A stretch of 64,000 bases of DNA from Trametes villosa (taxonomy: Eukaryota > Basidiomycota > Agaricomycetes > Polyporales > Polyporaceae). Position numbers and translations under genes: made by a program. Position 1 is the first letter of the stretch; each line of letters begins with the position of its first letter. Shown here one piece after another: positions 10,750 to 21,641 of this stretch. The stretch covers positions 186,001-250,000 of the forward strand of contig PUDQ02000091.1 of the NCBI GenBank assembly GCA_002964805.2, read 5' to 3'. The notes below the pieces were generated by a model. The model did no database searches and had not been told where the DNA came from. It saw nothing but the letters and a program-made list of their open reading frames with translations.

Positions 10750-12958
10750 CTAAGCGAGCGCGCCGAGGATGACAGCCGTGGCGATAGAAGAGACCAGGTT
10801 GACCTACGTGCGAGGGTATCAGCAACGCCCCCAGCACGGATACTCAGAGTCGGCGCTACGGCCCGGGACCGACCTGGTTATTCGTCAGGAGGTCGTACCC
10901 GCTGACGACTTTTACGTCTGCGCCCTTTGCGGGTGCGCGCGCCTCGTCCGTCAGGATGCGTTTCGTCGAGGTGAGGAAGCGCGTCTGCTGCAGCGTCGCG
11001 CCGAGCAGCGAGTCCACCTTACAGCAATAGCGCGCGTCAGCGTACGAGTTCCGGCGGACGTGGGGAACAGCTACTACGTACGAGGGAGCCCAGGCCGCCT
11101 GCGAGCGCGCCCCAGAGCAGCAGGGGCGGCACGACACTCGTCCACACGGCCCGACACGCCGTGCTCTGTACGACGAGGGACGCGGCGATGGTGACGCCCA
11201 TGATGAGGCCGCCCAGGAGCGAGGCTATGGTTCCGGTCTTGGAGAGGCCACCGTTGGTGCCGGGCGGAACCACTTTCAGGGTGGTGATGAGGATGGGCGG
11301 CGAACTCGAGAGGATGCCGAGTTCAGACGCTAGGGTGTCACCTAGGCAGCATGCGAAGTGTCTATAACATACATGTCAAGTCAGCTAAGCTTTGCAATGG
11401 AGGGTAGAGAACAGACTAAATACGAAACAGCCGCCATGCTTCGCGACCCGTTGTCTGCCGCTAACTTTAACTCAAGTCGTATGTAGTACTAACTGTTCAG
11501 ATTGAGCCGAAACTTTCCTCCCTCATTTCGGACCTGTCGCGCACTGGTGGGAAGGTCGCAACAGCTCGACTTCTGCACGGCTCGTACAGAATTCACTGGA
11601 AAGCGGGAGCCACCGCACAGCAAACAAGCCCGGCAAGTGTGACGACAGCGGGGAGGCGTCAAGCTAAGACATAGGCGGTGAATTCATCATCGCGTTAATG
11701 GGAGTGATCGACGGAGGTCATTGGCCAACATTGACTTATCGTCGACTCCCGCGTCGACCAACGCCGCCCTTCCCCGCAGAGGGACCGGCGTTGTGCGAGT
11801 ATCTATTAAAGTAGTAGAAGTGAAACTCGGCCAATGGAAGTAGAAGTGGAAGTGGGAGCTTGTGTCAAGGCGGGCCACTAACAGGCCACTTCCACTTCCA
11901 CTCGCTCATCCTTTCGCGTGACTAGCGCGCGGACGCGTTCGCAATTAATGTGGCCGCGCGAGTTGCACTCCTCTCATCACATCCGCCGCTACCTCGCCAC
12001 TCGCTGCTTGAGTTTCCGCCCGAATTTCTGCTCGACCCCCACTGGCATAAACTTATAGAGCGCTTCTAAGGGGCTTCATTAGCGCGGGCGGCGGTGATCC
12101 CGAGTTAGGGATGTTACAACACCCTGGGATGGGTTGACAGGAGCGTCTGCCAGGGGTGGCTAACGCGCAAGCTTCAAGCCGAGCCGCGCTCCCTGTAACA
12201 GAGTCTCCTAGGCCATACCCTCACGCCGTCCCCAGGCTGTAGCCACATCGTCCGAGCTCTACGCAGGAACCCCCTTGCGCACTCCCCAAGTGGAACCGAG
12301 CCGGCGAGTGGAAGTCGGGCAGCGAGTGGAAGTGGAAGTCGGGCGAGTGGAACTACGACTCATCGCAACGGACTTCCACTTCCACCATTTTGGGTCCCCG
12401 CACAACGACTCGGATGACAGACAAAGTGCACCAGGTTGGAAGGCAAAGCGCCCCAATGCAAACTAGTATGATGAAGACTTACCCCAAAGTCACGAAGAGC
12501 AGCGTGCGGCTCCAGTACGCAGAAGGCGGGGGCGTAAGCGGACACCACTGGCTGAAGTCCGACGACACCTTCGGCGCCGCCACGACCTCCTGCAGGTTCG
12601 CCGCCCCGTACAGCTTCGCCGGCCACGAGTTCGCCTCGTACAGCGCGCTCCAGAGCAGCGCGGCGACGGCCGCAGAGAGCGAGTTGCAGAGCACCTGCGT
12701 CGCGTTCCGGTAGCCCGCCTCCTGGTGGCCCTCCTCGAGCTTCGTCTTCAACGCCTTCCCGACCTTCGTCGCGCGCGAGCCCGCGAGGTAGAAGATGATG
12801 AGCGCGATGCCGAACGTGCGCAGGGGCACGGAGAGCATCGTGTATCCGACGAAGAAGGCGGCAGCTGCGCCCGAGGGCGACAGGGAGCGTTTGCGGAGAC
12901 CATGAAGAGAAAGAGCACAAGCTAGCACCAGGGGCGTGTTGAATGGGATAGAGACCAT
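10750..12958 (-). CDS. TMEM19 / DUF92 family integral membrane protein
   Basis: Exons on the minus strand: 12958-12483, 11361-11082, 11017-10874 and 10803-10750, giving 317 residues in an intact frame. Typical family features: N-terminal hydrophobic helices, GSRATKVGK, ACCLGDTLASELGILS, the signature VPPGTNGGLSKTGT, further hydrophobic helices, and a C-terminal VSGYDLLTNNQVNLVSS. Bacterial and plant relatives include enzymes of isoprenoid or phytol phosphate metabolism (VTE5/VTE6-like); the fungal function is not established. The first intron is 1121 bp against 64-70 bp for the other two, and it contains inverted-repeat DNA described separately. Its donor (gg|gtaagt) and acceptor (ttatag|a) restore the conserved Gly-His-Phe-Ala-Cys-Cys junction. 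Confidence 0.9.
11888..12339. repeat. Inverted-repeat element in TMEM19 intron 1
   Basis: A perfect 18 bp inverted repeat, ACTTCCACTTCCACTCGC at 11888-11905 and its complement at 12322-12339, flanks 416 bp. A second pair with the same GTGGAAGT core in opposite orientation lies just outside (about 11832-11857 and 12370-12386). No coding frame is present. This looks like a non-autonomous insertion that enlarged the intron. A target duplication was not identified. Confidence 0.5.
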
Positions 12959-14459
12959 GCTGGCAGATTTGCGACGCTCCTCGTCGTGGACGACGACGAA
13001 GGTAGGCTCGGCCTCGCCGCCATGTCTTGATTAGAGTGAGGCGCGCGAGCGGGAGCGCGCCATCGGCGATGTCCTTTAAGCGGAGTTTAGACGGAGTTCT
13101 ATTCAGCCACTACGCCTGTGGCGTTCACGACCCCCGAGGCTTTCGAGAAACACAGACGACTCGCAGTGACCGCCATGCACTATGCGGGCGATGTTCGTGG
13201 TGAGTGTAACGAGCCCAAGAACATTGGATAGACACCTGACATTCTCAAACCAGGTCCATGCTATGGATATACTTGTCGGCGTGCCGAAACCACACCCTTA
13301 CATCTCGGCGGAGGGTCGGATAGTCCCTGGAACCCATAACGCTCAAACACCTACACGAGCATGGTAGCATGCAGTCAGCCTTCTCGGGATTGATGCTCTG
13401 CCTTTTCCTTGGGCAGAACACCGAGCCTCGCGGCCAACAGCAGCCACTCCCGGATCGCAACACGAACTCGTATTGGCTATGCTCTCCGAGGGCATGTCGG
13501 AGCTCCTCCAGCTGCTATCACCCGCGCCACGAAGCCCCTGGGCCCGCAGCCAACATCCTTGATATGCTCCTCGGCAGCAGCACCCTGACGTTCCACGCAG
13601 TTCAAGGGTGCTATGCGAGACGCTCTGTGCGGCATTGGTCAAGTGTCTCGGCCGAGGGTGTTCGTTGAACATCGACATCTGTCCAACTTCCGCAGTGAGC
13701 ACATCAGAGCGGGTACTTATGGTCGGTGCGTCGCATACCCGGTCAATCAGTTTGCCATTGACGCAACGCGGTCCCACGACGCATTATGGGCGCCCCAGGC
13801 TATATGCGGACCTTCAAGCGTATGTTCGGCGTCCCTGTCTACGTGCGCATGTTGGTAACAGAAGGTTCCATGGGTTACAAGAATACACGCTCTACAAGCT
13901 CGCATGAAGCCACGGTTGCTCTGCAAATATCTCAGGAATGCGCCCTCGATACTCGTCCAGGCAGGGTTGATGCCGTCCCTCCCGCCCATGCCTATACAAG
14001 TCAAAGCCAACTGTTGGGCGCCACCATCGCGCAGGGACCTGCGAATTTGAAGACCGGGCACCATCCCGCTGATTTTATACACATCAGCTGTGTAGACTGC
14101 AGGGTACGAGCAGACTGCGGCGCTGCGCCGGCCAATTTCTTTCGTCACACGCTCAAAGTCCAGCTGAGGCGCCGCGGCCTCGGCATGGCGTCTCCCTTCC
14201 AAAGCACGTTCTAGGATCAGCGGGGCTGCGGACTTCATGCGTTCTCCGCTCCCTTCGCCATTCAGCTGCCCGGAAGACACAGTCCGTGAACGCATCCGGG
14301 CAGCGAGCGTAAGCGTGCTTGGCTCGCCGACTGCCTGTTGCACACCGCTGCTCCCTTCCGGCCCCACAACGAAGGAATGGACGTCAAGTGACGCGTGCCA
14401 ACAGCGCGTCATTTGTTTGGTGCCCGTCGCGATCTATCAAGTGGCTAGCAGGCCTGGTT
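12959..14459. other. Intergenic region between divergent genes
   Basis: Shared upstream region of TMEM19 (-) and P450 no. 1 (+). No gene is supported. Confidence 0.5.
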
Positions 14460-14465
14460 TATAAA
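14460..14465 (+). promoter_or_regulatory. TATA box of P450 no. 1
   Basis: TATAAA 60 bp upstream of the ATG at 14520. Confidence 0.5.
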
Positions 14466-14519
14466 GATGAGACCGCTCTGCACCACGTTCATACCCTCCT
14501 GTGATATTCCTCCGTCAGC

Positions 14520-16774
14520 ATGGAAGTCTCTCTGCCCATTCTCGCCGCTGCTGTTGCGCTCCTATTCGGTTTGTGGCACCTGCTACAGGATTACTTCGTG
14601 CGGTCGCCGCTCGACAACCTTCCCGGTCCTCCTTCCAGATCACTGCTTTCAGGTACCATTCCAAGGCCCAACATTGACGTGCATACTGACCGACTGTCTG
14701 TAGGAGATATTGATGCCATTTTCGAACGGAAGGGTTGGAAGTTCCTGCGAGAGCTTTCCGAAACGTATGGACCCGTGGCCAAGCTACAAGGCATCCTCGG
14801 TGTATGCACATCCCACAGCGCACCCATACGATCGCTCACCTCTCGAATCTATCCAGGCCCGCATGCTGATCACATACGACCCGAAGGCCATGCATAGCAT
14901 GTTGATCAAGGACGCGGAGCATTATCCGAAATGCCCTGCACCATTCGAGTACGTCCGCGGAGAATTCCCGCTACCTTTTAAGGATCAGTGCTCACAAAAC
15001 GCATTTAGCGAATTTGGACTGCTCGTCGGCCCTAGCGTGTTCACGACCGACGGGGCCCAGCACCGCCGACAGCGCAAGCAGCTCAACCCCGTCTTCTCCG
15101 CCGCCCATCTCCGCAACATGACGCCCCTCTTTTACGACATCGCACACCGAGTGCGTCTATCTCATTTGCTCTCTACATTTGTCAGGTGCATCGTTCTCAC
15201 ACCACTGTAGCTCCGCAAGGCCCTCGAGGGTCGCGTCGAGAGCGCGCAGGACGGCGGCGTTATCGACGTGAACGGCTGGATGGCGCGCACGACGCTCGAG
15301 ATGCTCGGGCAGGCGGCGCTCGGGTACTCATTTGACAATTTCGTGGACGACTCGACGGACGCGTTTGGCGAGTCGCTCAAGGCGTTCTTGTACGTTCCTC
15401 CCCCTCTCCGCCCGTTATCTTCTGCTGACTATGCTCTTGTCTGCACCACCAGCCCGACATATGGTCACATTGTGATCGTCGGCTTCATCGTGCCCGCGCT
15501 CTCGTACATCCTGCCCAAGTCGGCTTGCCGCGCGCTCCTGCGTGCCGTCCCGCACGCGAACATGCGGAAAATGATGCACATCTCGGACACGATGATGCAG
15601 CGCTCGCAAGAGATCGTCAACGAGAAGAAGATGGCGCTCCTGAAGGGCGACGACGTGCTCCGTGAAAAGGTCGGCGAAGGGAGAGACCTGATGAGCATCC
15701 TCCGTGAGTTCTACATGTGTTCAACACGGGACAAGTTGCTAATTGTGGGCCGACCATTCGTAGTGAAGGCAAACATGCTCGCCGCAGAGTCCGACAAGCT
15801 CACCGACGAGGAACTCGTCGCGCAGATGTCGTACGTGTCCATGTCCCCGAGATCACCGTGCGACACGCCCTGAGCACCCTACAGAACTTTCATCCTCGCC
15901 GGGATGGACACTACGTCCAACGCTCTCACGCGGACACTGCAGGTGCTCGCCGAGCACCCGGCCGAGCAGGAGAAGCTACGCGCAGAGATCAACGAGGCGC
16001 GGAATGGGAACGACCTCTCCTACGATGCCCTGGAGAAACTGACCTACCTCGATGCCGTCTGCCGCGAGACGCTGCGCCTATACTCGCCCGCCAACCTCAT
16101 CGGCCGCGCGTACGTTCCCTCCTCCATTCTTGATAGCCGTAGTGAAGTAACGTCTCTGCATAGGGCCGTTAAGGACATGAAGATGCCACTGCTCACTCCG
16201 ATAATCGGGAGGGACGGCTCGGTGATGAGCGAAGTGGCCGTTCCGAAAGGGACATGGGTCATCGCGAACCTGCAGGCCAGCAACTGCAACCGCGCGCTTT
16301 GGGGCGAGGACGTGTACGAGTGGAAGCCGGAGCGGTGGCTCAAGCCGTCCCCAGTCCAGTTGGACGATGCACGTGTTCCTGGCGTGTACTCGAACCTGTG
16401 AGTACCGCGCTATACAGCTAAGATACGTAGGAGGCTGATCTACCACGCAGAATGTCGTTCTCTGGTGGCAGCCGCTCGTGCATGTGCGTTTGAGTGCATG
16501 GCTATGAGGAAGTCCACGGTTAACTGATACTATGTGAATCCATCCAGCGGATTCAAGTTCTCCCAGCTTGAGATGAGTACGTCGACACCGACTGTCTCTT
16601 CATCCCTTCTCTCTGACCGTCACCCCAGAGATTGTCCTCTCACTCCTGGTGTCCACCTTCAAGTTCGAATCCACAGGGAGGACGATTACGTGGAACACAT
16701 CTGGCGTCAGCTATCCGACGATGGGCGAGAACAGCGACAAGCCAGAGCTGCTCCTAAAGGTCAGCAGGGCATAA
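14520..16774 (+). CDS. Cytochrome P450 monooxygenase no. 1
   Basis: Twelve exons give 542 residues: 14520-14652, 14704-14801, 14857-14948, 15009-15150, 15211-15389, 15453-15703, 15764-15830, 15885-16109, 16164-16397, 16451-16483, 16548-16576, 16629-16774. An N-terminal membrane anchor (MEVSLPILAAAVALLFGLWHL) is followed by the proline hinge (LDNLPGPP). The I-helix oxygen-binding motif is AGMDTTS, the K-helix is ETLR, the PERW region is EWKPERW, and the haem loop is FSGGSRSCIG with its cysteine ligand. This is a microsomal monooxygenase using NADPH-P450 reductase; the substrate is unknown. Two introns (51 and 60 nt) contain no stop and keep the frame, so a naive translation reads through them. 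A close paralogue lies at 41070-43361. Confidence 0.93.
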
Positions 16775-17006
16775 GACGCGGATATGTAGAACAACCTGTA
16801 CCATTCTTGTTGTATTCTAGATGCGAGGTAGACCCTCGGCTTGTGGTTAGGCTCATTGTGGGACTGCACGGCACGACCGGCGCGAAGCTCCCGTTTCGCA
16901 TGCTGTAGGGTATCCGTTCGCGCGGAGCCATAAGGCGTCACATCCCTGCCGAGACTCGGTATTCTCAGGCTCGAGTTCTCTCGCTTGCTATCAACTTATA
17001 GATAGC

Positions 17007-17014
17007 TATATAAG
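17007..17014 (+). promoter_or_regulatory. TATA box of the SDR gene
   Basis: TATATAAG about 70 bp upstream of the ATG at 17081. Confidence 0.5.
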
Positions 17015-17080
17015 AGCGGGTCGCGCAAGGTTCTGACACGGAGAAGAGATCGTAAACTTGCAAGTGCCACTACTACCGCC

Positions 17081-18302
17081 ATGTCTTCCAGCACATCGAC
17101 GCCCTCTCTGCAGGGTAAACTCGTGTTGATAACCGGTTGCACGTACGCATATCAGTCCCGATTCGCACCTGCGTCGCTCATGCGTCGCTCACAAATTTTC
17201 CCTTCGAAGCGGAGGGATCGGCCAAGCGACTGCACGTACCTTCGCACAAAACGGATGCTCAATCGCAGTACACCACTCGTCCGCGAAGTCGAAGGCGAAG
17301 GCAGACGCCCTCGTCGCCGATCTTATAAAACTCGCGCCCGGAATCAAAGCCGCCGCGTTCGAGGCCGACCTGTCCACGTACGAGAACGCGCGCAAGCTGC
17401 ACGCCGAGGTCACCCAGGTGCTCTGGCACCCTGACATCCTGTTCGTCAACCATGGCGTGACCGGTCCCAGGATCGGCCCCGAGGGCGACATCCAGGACGT
17501 CAGCCCGGAGGACTTCGAGGAGATCTGGCGCACAAACACTGGTACTGGATACGTAGTATGTTCAAGAGCGTTTCTAAGCACTCAATGACGGGCGTGCTGA
17601 GAGGACAATCGCTGCATAGCTCGCACAGAAGTGTCTTCCGTACATGCAGGAGAAGCAGTGGGGGCGCATTCTCTTTACATCCAGGTGAGTTGATGTAACT
17701 GTCGGAAGCCTCGCTCAAGCTGATGTTGACGCTGTGTACGTGCGTAGCGTCGCCGCAGGTACAGGCGGCGTGATTGGCCCACAATACGCGTCGTCGAAGT
17801 CAGCTCTCCACGGGCTGATTCACTGGCTGTCCCAGAGGTACTGCAAAGAAGGAATCGTAAGCGATTTCGCATGCCATAGCGCTACTGGATGCTTAGCTCT
17901 CTATCCCGTAGCTCACAAACGGTGTCGCCCCAGCTCTGATCGAGGGTGAGCGGATGGCGCGAGAGCCTTGACAGGCCACTCAATTGACGCCCCTGGTATT
18001 CGTAGACACGGAGATGATGAAGAACCCTCCCGAGGCAATCCGAGTAAGAACCAGCTACCGGTCTAATATACTTTGCATCCTCAGAGCTCATGTTGGTTTC
18101 AACAGAGCAAGGTACCCATCGGAAGGCTGGGTAAGCCGGACGAGATCGCTTCCATCGTACTGATGCTGGCAACCAATGGCTATATGACAAACAAGGTCAG
18201 AACGCTAACTTCGTGGGCCATAGCATGGCAACTCACTTGATGTTTCATAATATTCAGATTCTGGTTGCGGACGGCGGTTGGACGAATGGCGGAGGATTCT
18301 GA
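17081..18302 (+). CDS. Short-chain dehydrogenase/reductase (classical SDR)
   Basis: Eight exons give 262 residues: 17081-17142, 17210-17555, 17620-17684, 17748-17856, 17912-17945, 18006-18043, 18106-18195, 18258-18302. The Rossmann nucleotide-binding motif TGCTGGIGQA is at residues ~18-27, the NAG-type motif reads NHG, the catalytic serine is in FTSS, and the catalytic Tyr/Lys are in YASSK. The C-terminus (VADGGWTNGG) is typical of FabG-like SDRs, and the length is standard. It should interconvert an alcohol and a ketone using NAD(P)(H). It follows P450 no. 1 in the same direction with a ~300 bp gap, so oxidation of a shared metabolite is possible but unproven. Confidence 0.93.
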
Positions 18303-18906
18303 GCGATTATCTGTACCACAGGGCGATATTACCGTCCGCCCGCCCGCCCATCGTAGTCATAAGGGAAATAAGGACAACGTTGAGCTACTAGAAACCGATT
18401 GAATGTGCGAATTCACCGTGGACGCTTTATAGCGAAGATTGTGGCCATGGAGGGTCGAGCGTTGATATTTTCAAGTTCGTTAATACTGCAACAGGGAGTG
18501 ATCTGCTCCCAAAAATGGCAGTTGTTTGGCTTTGCCGAGCTTTGCCGTGGAAGATCCCCGGACACCCCGGCTACAAACCCAGCAAAGACATTGAGGCAGG
18601 GGAATTCGCTCGACGCTCACGCGACAATGTTTTCGCATGAGCGAACTCGTTGGTGAGTGCCAGTAGAGCCTTGGCGGCTGCACGCGCTCTCGCTCTCCGC
18701 CTCCACTCGTGCATCAGAACGGCCATACATTCGACAGGTGCCCTTGCGCTGGGCTTGGATGCATGACACCTCCCTACCGTCTACTCTACCGCCAGCGCCG
18801 TACCACGACGTCCGCTAGGCGCACATCGCTCCGTCATAGCACCAGCGCCGCAAGACTCCTTGGAGTCGACGCCCCGCCGCGACGCTTAAGTTGCTGCCGG
18901 ACCCGC
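18303..18906. other. Intergenic region 3' of the SDR gene
   Basis: No gene, RNA or repeat recognised between the SDR stop and the degenerate zinc-finger gene. Confidence 0.5.
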
Positions 18907-19477
18907 TCATCTTGCTCGACAGCCCCTCGAGCATCCGAGGGCCGATCCACCCTCGGCGCAGAACTGACGCACGCCGCACCACTCGCTCTCGACGCGCCAG
19001 CAGAACGCACTCAGCGTTCCGAACTCCGTGCCACACCAGTACAGCGCGCGTGGGCAGCGGTAGAGCTTCTCCGCGTGCGCCGTGCTGTGCGGGTGCTGGT
19101 TGAGCGTGGGCAGCGTCGCGTACGTCCGGTGGCACAGGTAGCACTCGTAGCGCGCGCGGTTCCACGCGTGCTCGGTCGCCCAGTGGGCGACGGCGGTCGG
19201 CGCGTTGCGGATGGAGTACGAGGGGTTTGTGGTGACGTAGGTGTGGTCGTACTTGACCATGATCCGGTCAATCGTGGCGCATGTCTACCGCGAGATGCAC
19301 GCGGCGCCGGACTCGAGGTGCAGGAGGAGGCCGGCGGTCGAAACAAAAGACCTCTCGCAGCGCTCATGGGGTAGTCGGTGCTGCAGTCCTGGTGGATGGT
19401 TGAGCGGCAGCCTGCGCGGCTCAAGTGGAAGCTGTTCACGTCCTTGAAGATGTGCCGGCAGCCCGAGCGCGGAGCAG
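18907..19477 (-). pseudogene. Decayed C2H2 zinc-finger protein gene (fragment)
   Basis: Translation of the minus strand in more than one frame gives pieces of a fungal multi-finger protein: CRHIFKDVNSFH, then in another frame HERCERSFVSTAGLLLHLESG, then YECYLCHRTYATLPTLNQH and YRCPRALYWCGTEFGTLSAF. The second and third pieces carry Cys-Cys-His finger spacing. The pieces follow the order expected for this family, but they need frame changes, one frame is interrupted by a stop near 19285, several ligand histidines are lost (for example NQHPHSTAH is kept but the last finger reads CWRVESE), and the N-terminal fingers are missing. A true gene with unusual splicing cannot be excluded. Confidence 0.5.
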
Positions 19478-20178
19478 AATATATATCATTTGCGAGACGA
19501 GACGAAGGCGGGCGGTATGCCTAATCTGTCGCGTGTGTGCCCCGGTGCATGAAATGCATTGGCGCATTGGCGCGTCCGCCGCCCGTGTCCTCGTTTGAGT
19601 ACAGGAGGCGACGACATGTCGCGGGGCGGACACCCTTATCTCTCTGTGTACGCGCGGTCCGTGCGCGTGGTCGTGTCGGTTGTGCCATCCGGCCATGCAC
19701 AAGGCGCCCTCGTCTCGCCCCAAGCTCGAAGGTCCGTGCCAGCCTCAGCTTTCCCGACGCCGCGTCGGCGCCGGCCCCCACAGCCGGACGGTCAAGAGTT
19801 GAACCGCCCGTATGCGGCAGAACGCAGTGTTCCAGTACACAGGAGTGTCGCGCCCAAATCACTGCGTGAAGTGGGAAATAGCACACGGTAATCTCTGCAG
19901 TGCGGTTTCAGATAGCCCCGATATCCCCAGTGAGTTGGAAGATAGAGCCGGATCGCACGGTGTGGGATTGGGGATCGCAATATTTGCGATGAGTGTGGAT
20001 ATGTGCAGGGATATCGCGCGTCGCCACATGTATATCTCACATCGTCCGAACAAGCGCCCGTGGGAGGAGATGTGGGACCTCCCGCGCGGGAGACTCGCTG
20101 CGACTGGACATCGTATATAGCCAGATGTGCTTTCCCCTATGGTACTACTCCGGTATATGACACAGCGCATACCGTTGC
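19478..20178. other. Intergenic region upstream of the 20.2 kb gene
   Basis: No gene recognised. Short hairpin-forming GATCGCAA/TTGCGAT sequence near 19975-19992, and a 13 bp TTTGCGATGAGTG that recurs near 29830. Confidence 0.4.
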
Positions 20179-20185
20179 TATATAG
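20179..20185 (+). promoter_or_regulatory. TATA box of the unknown gene at 20252
   Basis: TATATAG 67-73 bp upstream of the predicted ATG. Confidence 0.4.
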
Positions 20186-20251
20186 CTTGCGGCGGCGCGA
20201 CCATGACTCGTTCGCTATCTTGACCTCGACACACGTCCACCGACGCCGACC

Positions 20252-21148
20252 ATGTCTCCAGCTCGCCAGTCCAGCGTCCACCGCCGTCATACACCCCTCC
20301 TCCCTATCTCCAACTCTAGGGTACATCGTACTCATGCCTCCACCGGGATAGGCCATATCCGCCCTCGCGACCTCGTGGTGAAGCCTCAAGCACCGCGCGC
20401 TCCAGCGACCCCTTCCGAGCGCTTCGTCACCGCTCTCCTTGACGAGGATCACCTCGGGCTGGCGTGCTTGAGCAATGACGAGCTTCTCCACAATGTTATG
20501 GTTGAAGTCACCGCAGCTGAAACCCCGGTGAGCTTGCCCGGCCTCAATACTCATGCCGGATGCACCTAATCGTACATAGGGCAAGGTGGAGGGCGGCTTC
20601 CAGGACCCCTCCACATGGAGACTTGTCTTGTTTCTCAAGCCGGACATGTTCATGACGCCACTAAAGTTCACTTTGGACGTCTTTCTCGGAGACTACTACG
20701 ATCAAGCGGCCCCGACATGGCTCACGCGCCTGCGTCGTAAGCGGCATGCAAGCGTTCAGCTTCGTCGGACCTACAAGTGGCTGGAGAAGTTCGTTTGCGA
20801 GCTGCTGATGACGCCGTTCACAACGGTTCCCCGAGTGGAGACATGGGGGGATATTCTTCGCTATGTCTGGCGCATTAAGGTGGGCTCAGCTGTCTCCGCG
20901 CCGAACGTTGGTCCTCCTGACATAGATATCGCTTCGTATAGGAGGTTCTGGAACCTCGCGGGGGCACGCGCGACCCCACCCTCCCGGTGGTCAAACCCAA
21001 GCCCCGACCGCGCCGCTCAGGCAACCAGCTGGTCGACGCAATGTCGGCTATGTCGTTGTCGGGGGCTCCCAAAGACGAGGCGGTCCTCGACGAGAAGGAG
21101 GGGAAGGGGTCTGGGTCGGACGATCACAACCTCCGACTCGGAGTGTGA
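20252..21148 (+). CDS. Unknown three-exon protein next to the transposon
   Basis: Exons 20252-20527, 20580-20879 and 20942-21148 give 260 residues. The middle exon is protein-like (DPSTWRLVLFLKPDMFMTP, YKWLEKFVCELLMTPF, WGDILRYVWRIK), with amphipathic, aromatic-rich helices. The last exon is basic then acidic (KPKPRPRRSGNQLVDAMS). No family is recognised. Splice sites and the TATA box support a real gene. Its position immediately left of the Tnp2 transposase leaves open whether it is host DNA or cargo of the element. Confidence 0.55.
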
Positions 21149-21641
21149 TAGCATAGTCGCTCTACTAGTCCAACTATGGGTAGCCTCGGAATTCCAACAC
21201 CGTTTCAGTGTCAACATACTCGTTGTGGCGTAGAGATAGCGTGTAAGCGCTATCTACAACAGGAGCGCGAGGACGTGTGTTGGGGGGATCCTGGGGGGGT
21301 GCTATACGCGCGGGCGCCTGCGCCAAATGGCGATGTGAGATCGCCTGCCCGGCGACGCGACATGGCCTGGGGTCTATGTCCCACCGTCCTGACAGACATA
21401 TATATGGGTGCGCGGCGGTGACGAGGCGCGCTGCTCACGCCTTGCCTCCCCCACTCGCCTTCGCGGCTCTGAGTCCAAACGCGCCGGCTTTCACTCACTG
21501 AGCAAGTCTTAGGCGCCCACACCCACGCCTCCCATACACCATCTACAGTGCCTCGCATCTATCCGTCTGCTAATATCTGGCGTGCGCTCGGATATGTCTA
21601 CTGGGATTGTACGTGCTTGAGTTATCGATACCTAATCGTGG
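21149..21641. other. Region left of the transposase gene, with hairpin-forming repeats
   Basis: Contains the hairpin AGATAGCG…CGCTATCT (21234-21255) and a GGCGAT…ATCGCC hairpin near 21322-21340. The same GGCGAT/ATCGCC hairpins recur at 29.9-30.2 kb. This fits subterminal repeats of a DNA transposon, but exact ends were not found. Confidence 0.4.

Noticed and set aside
20655..20662. A CACTA-like string (CCACTAAA) as a possible transposon terminus
   Set aside because: It lies inside an exon of the unknown gene and has no inverted partner at the right side.
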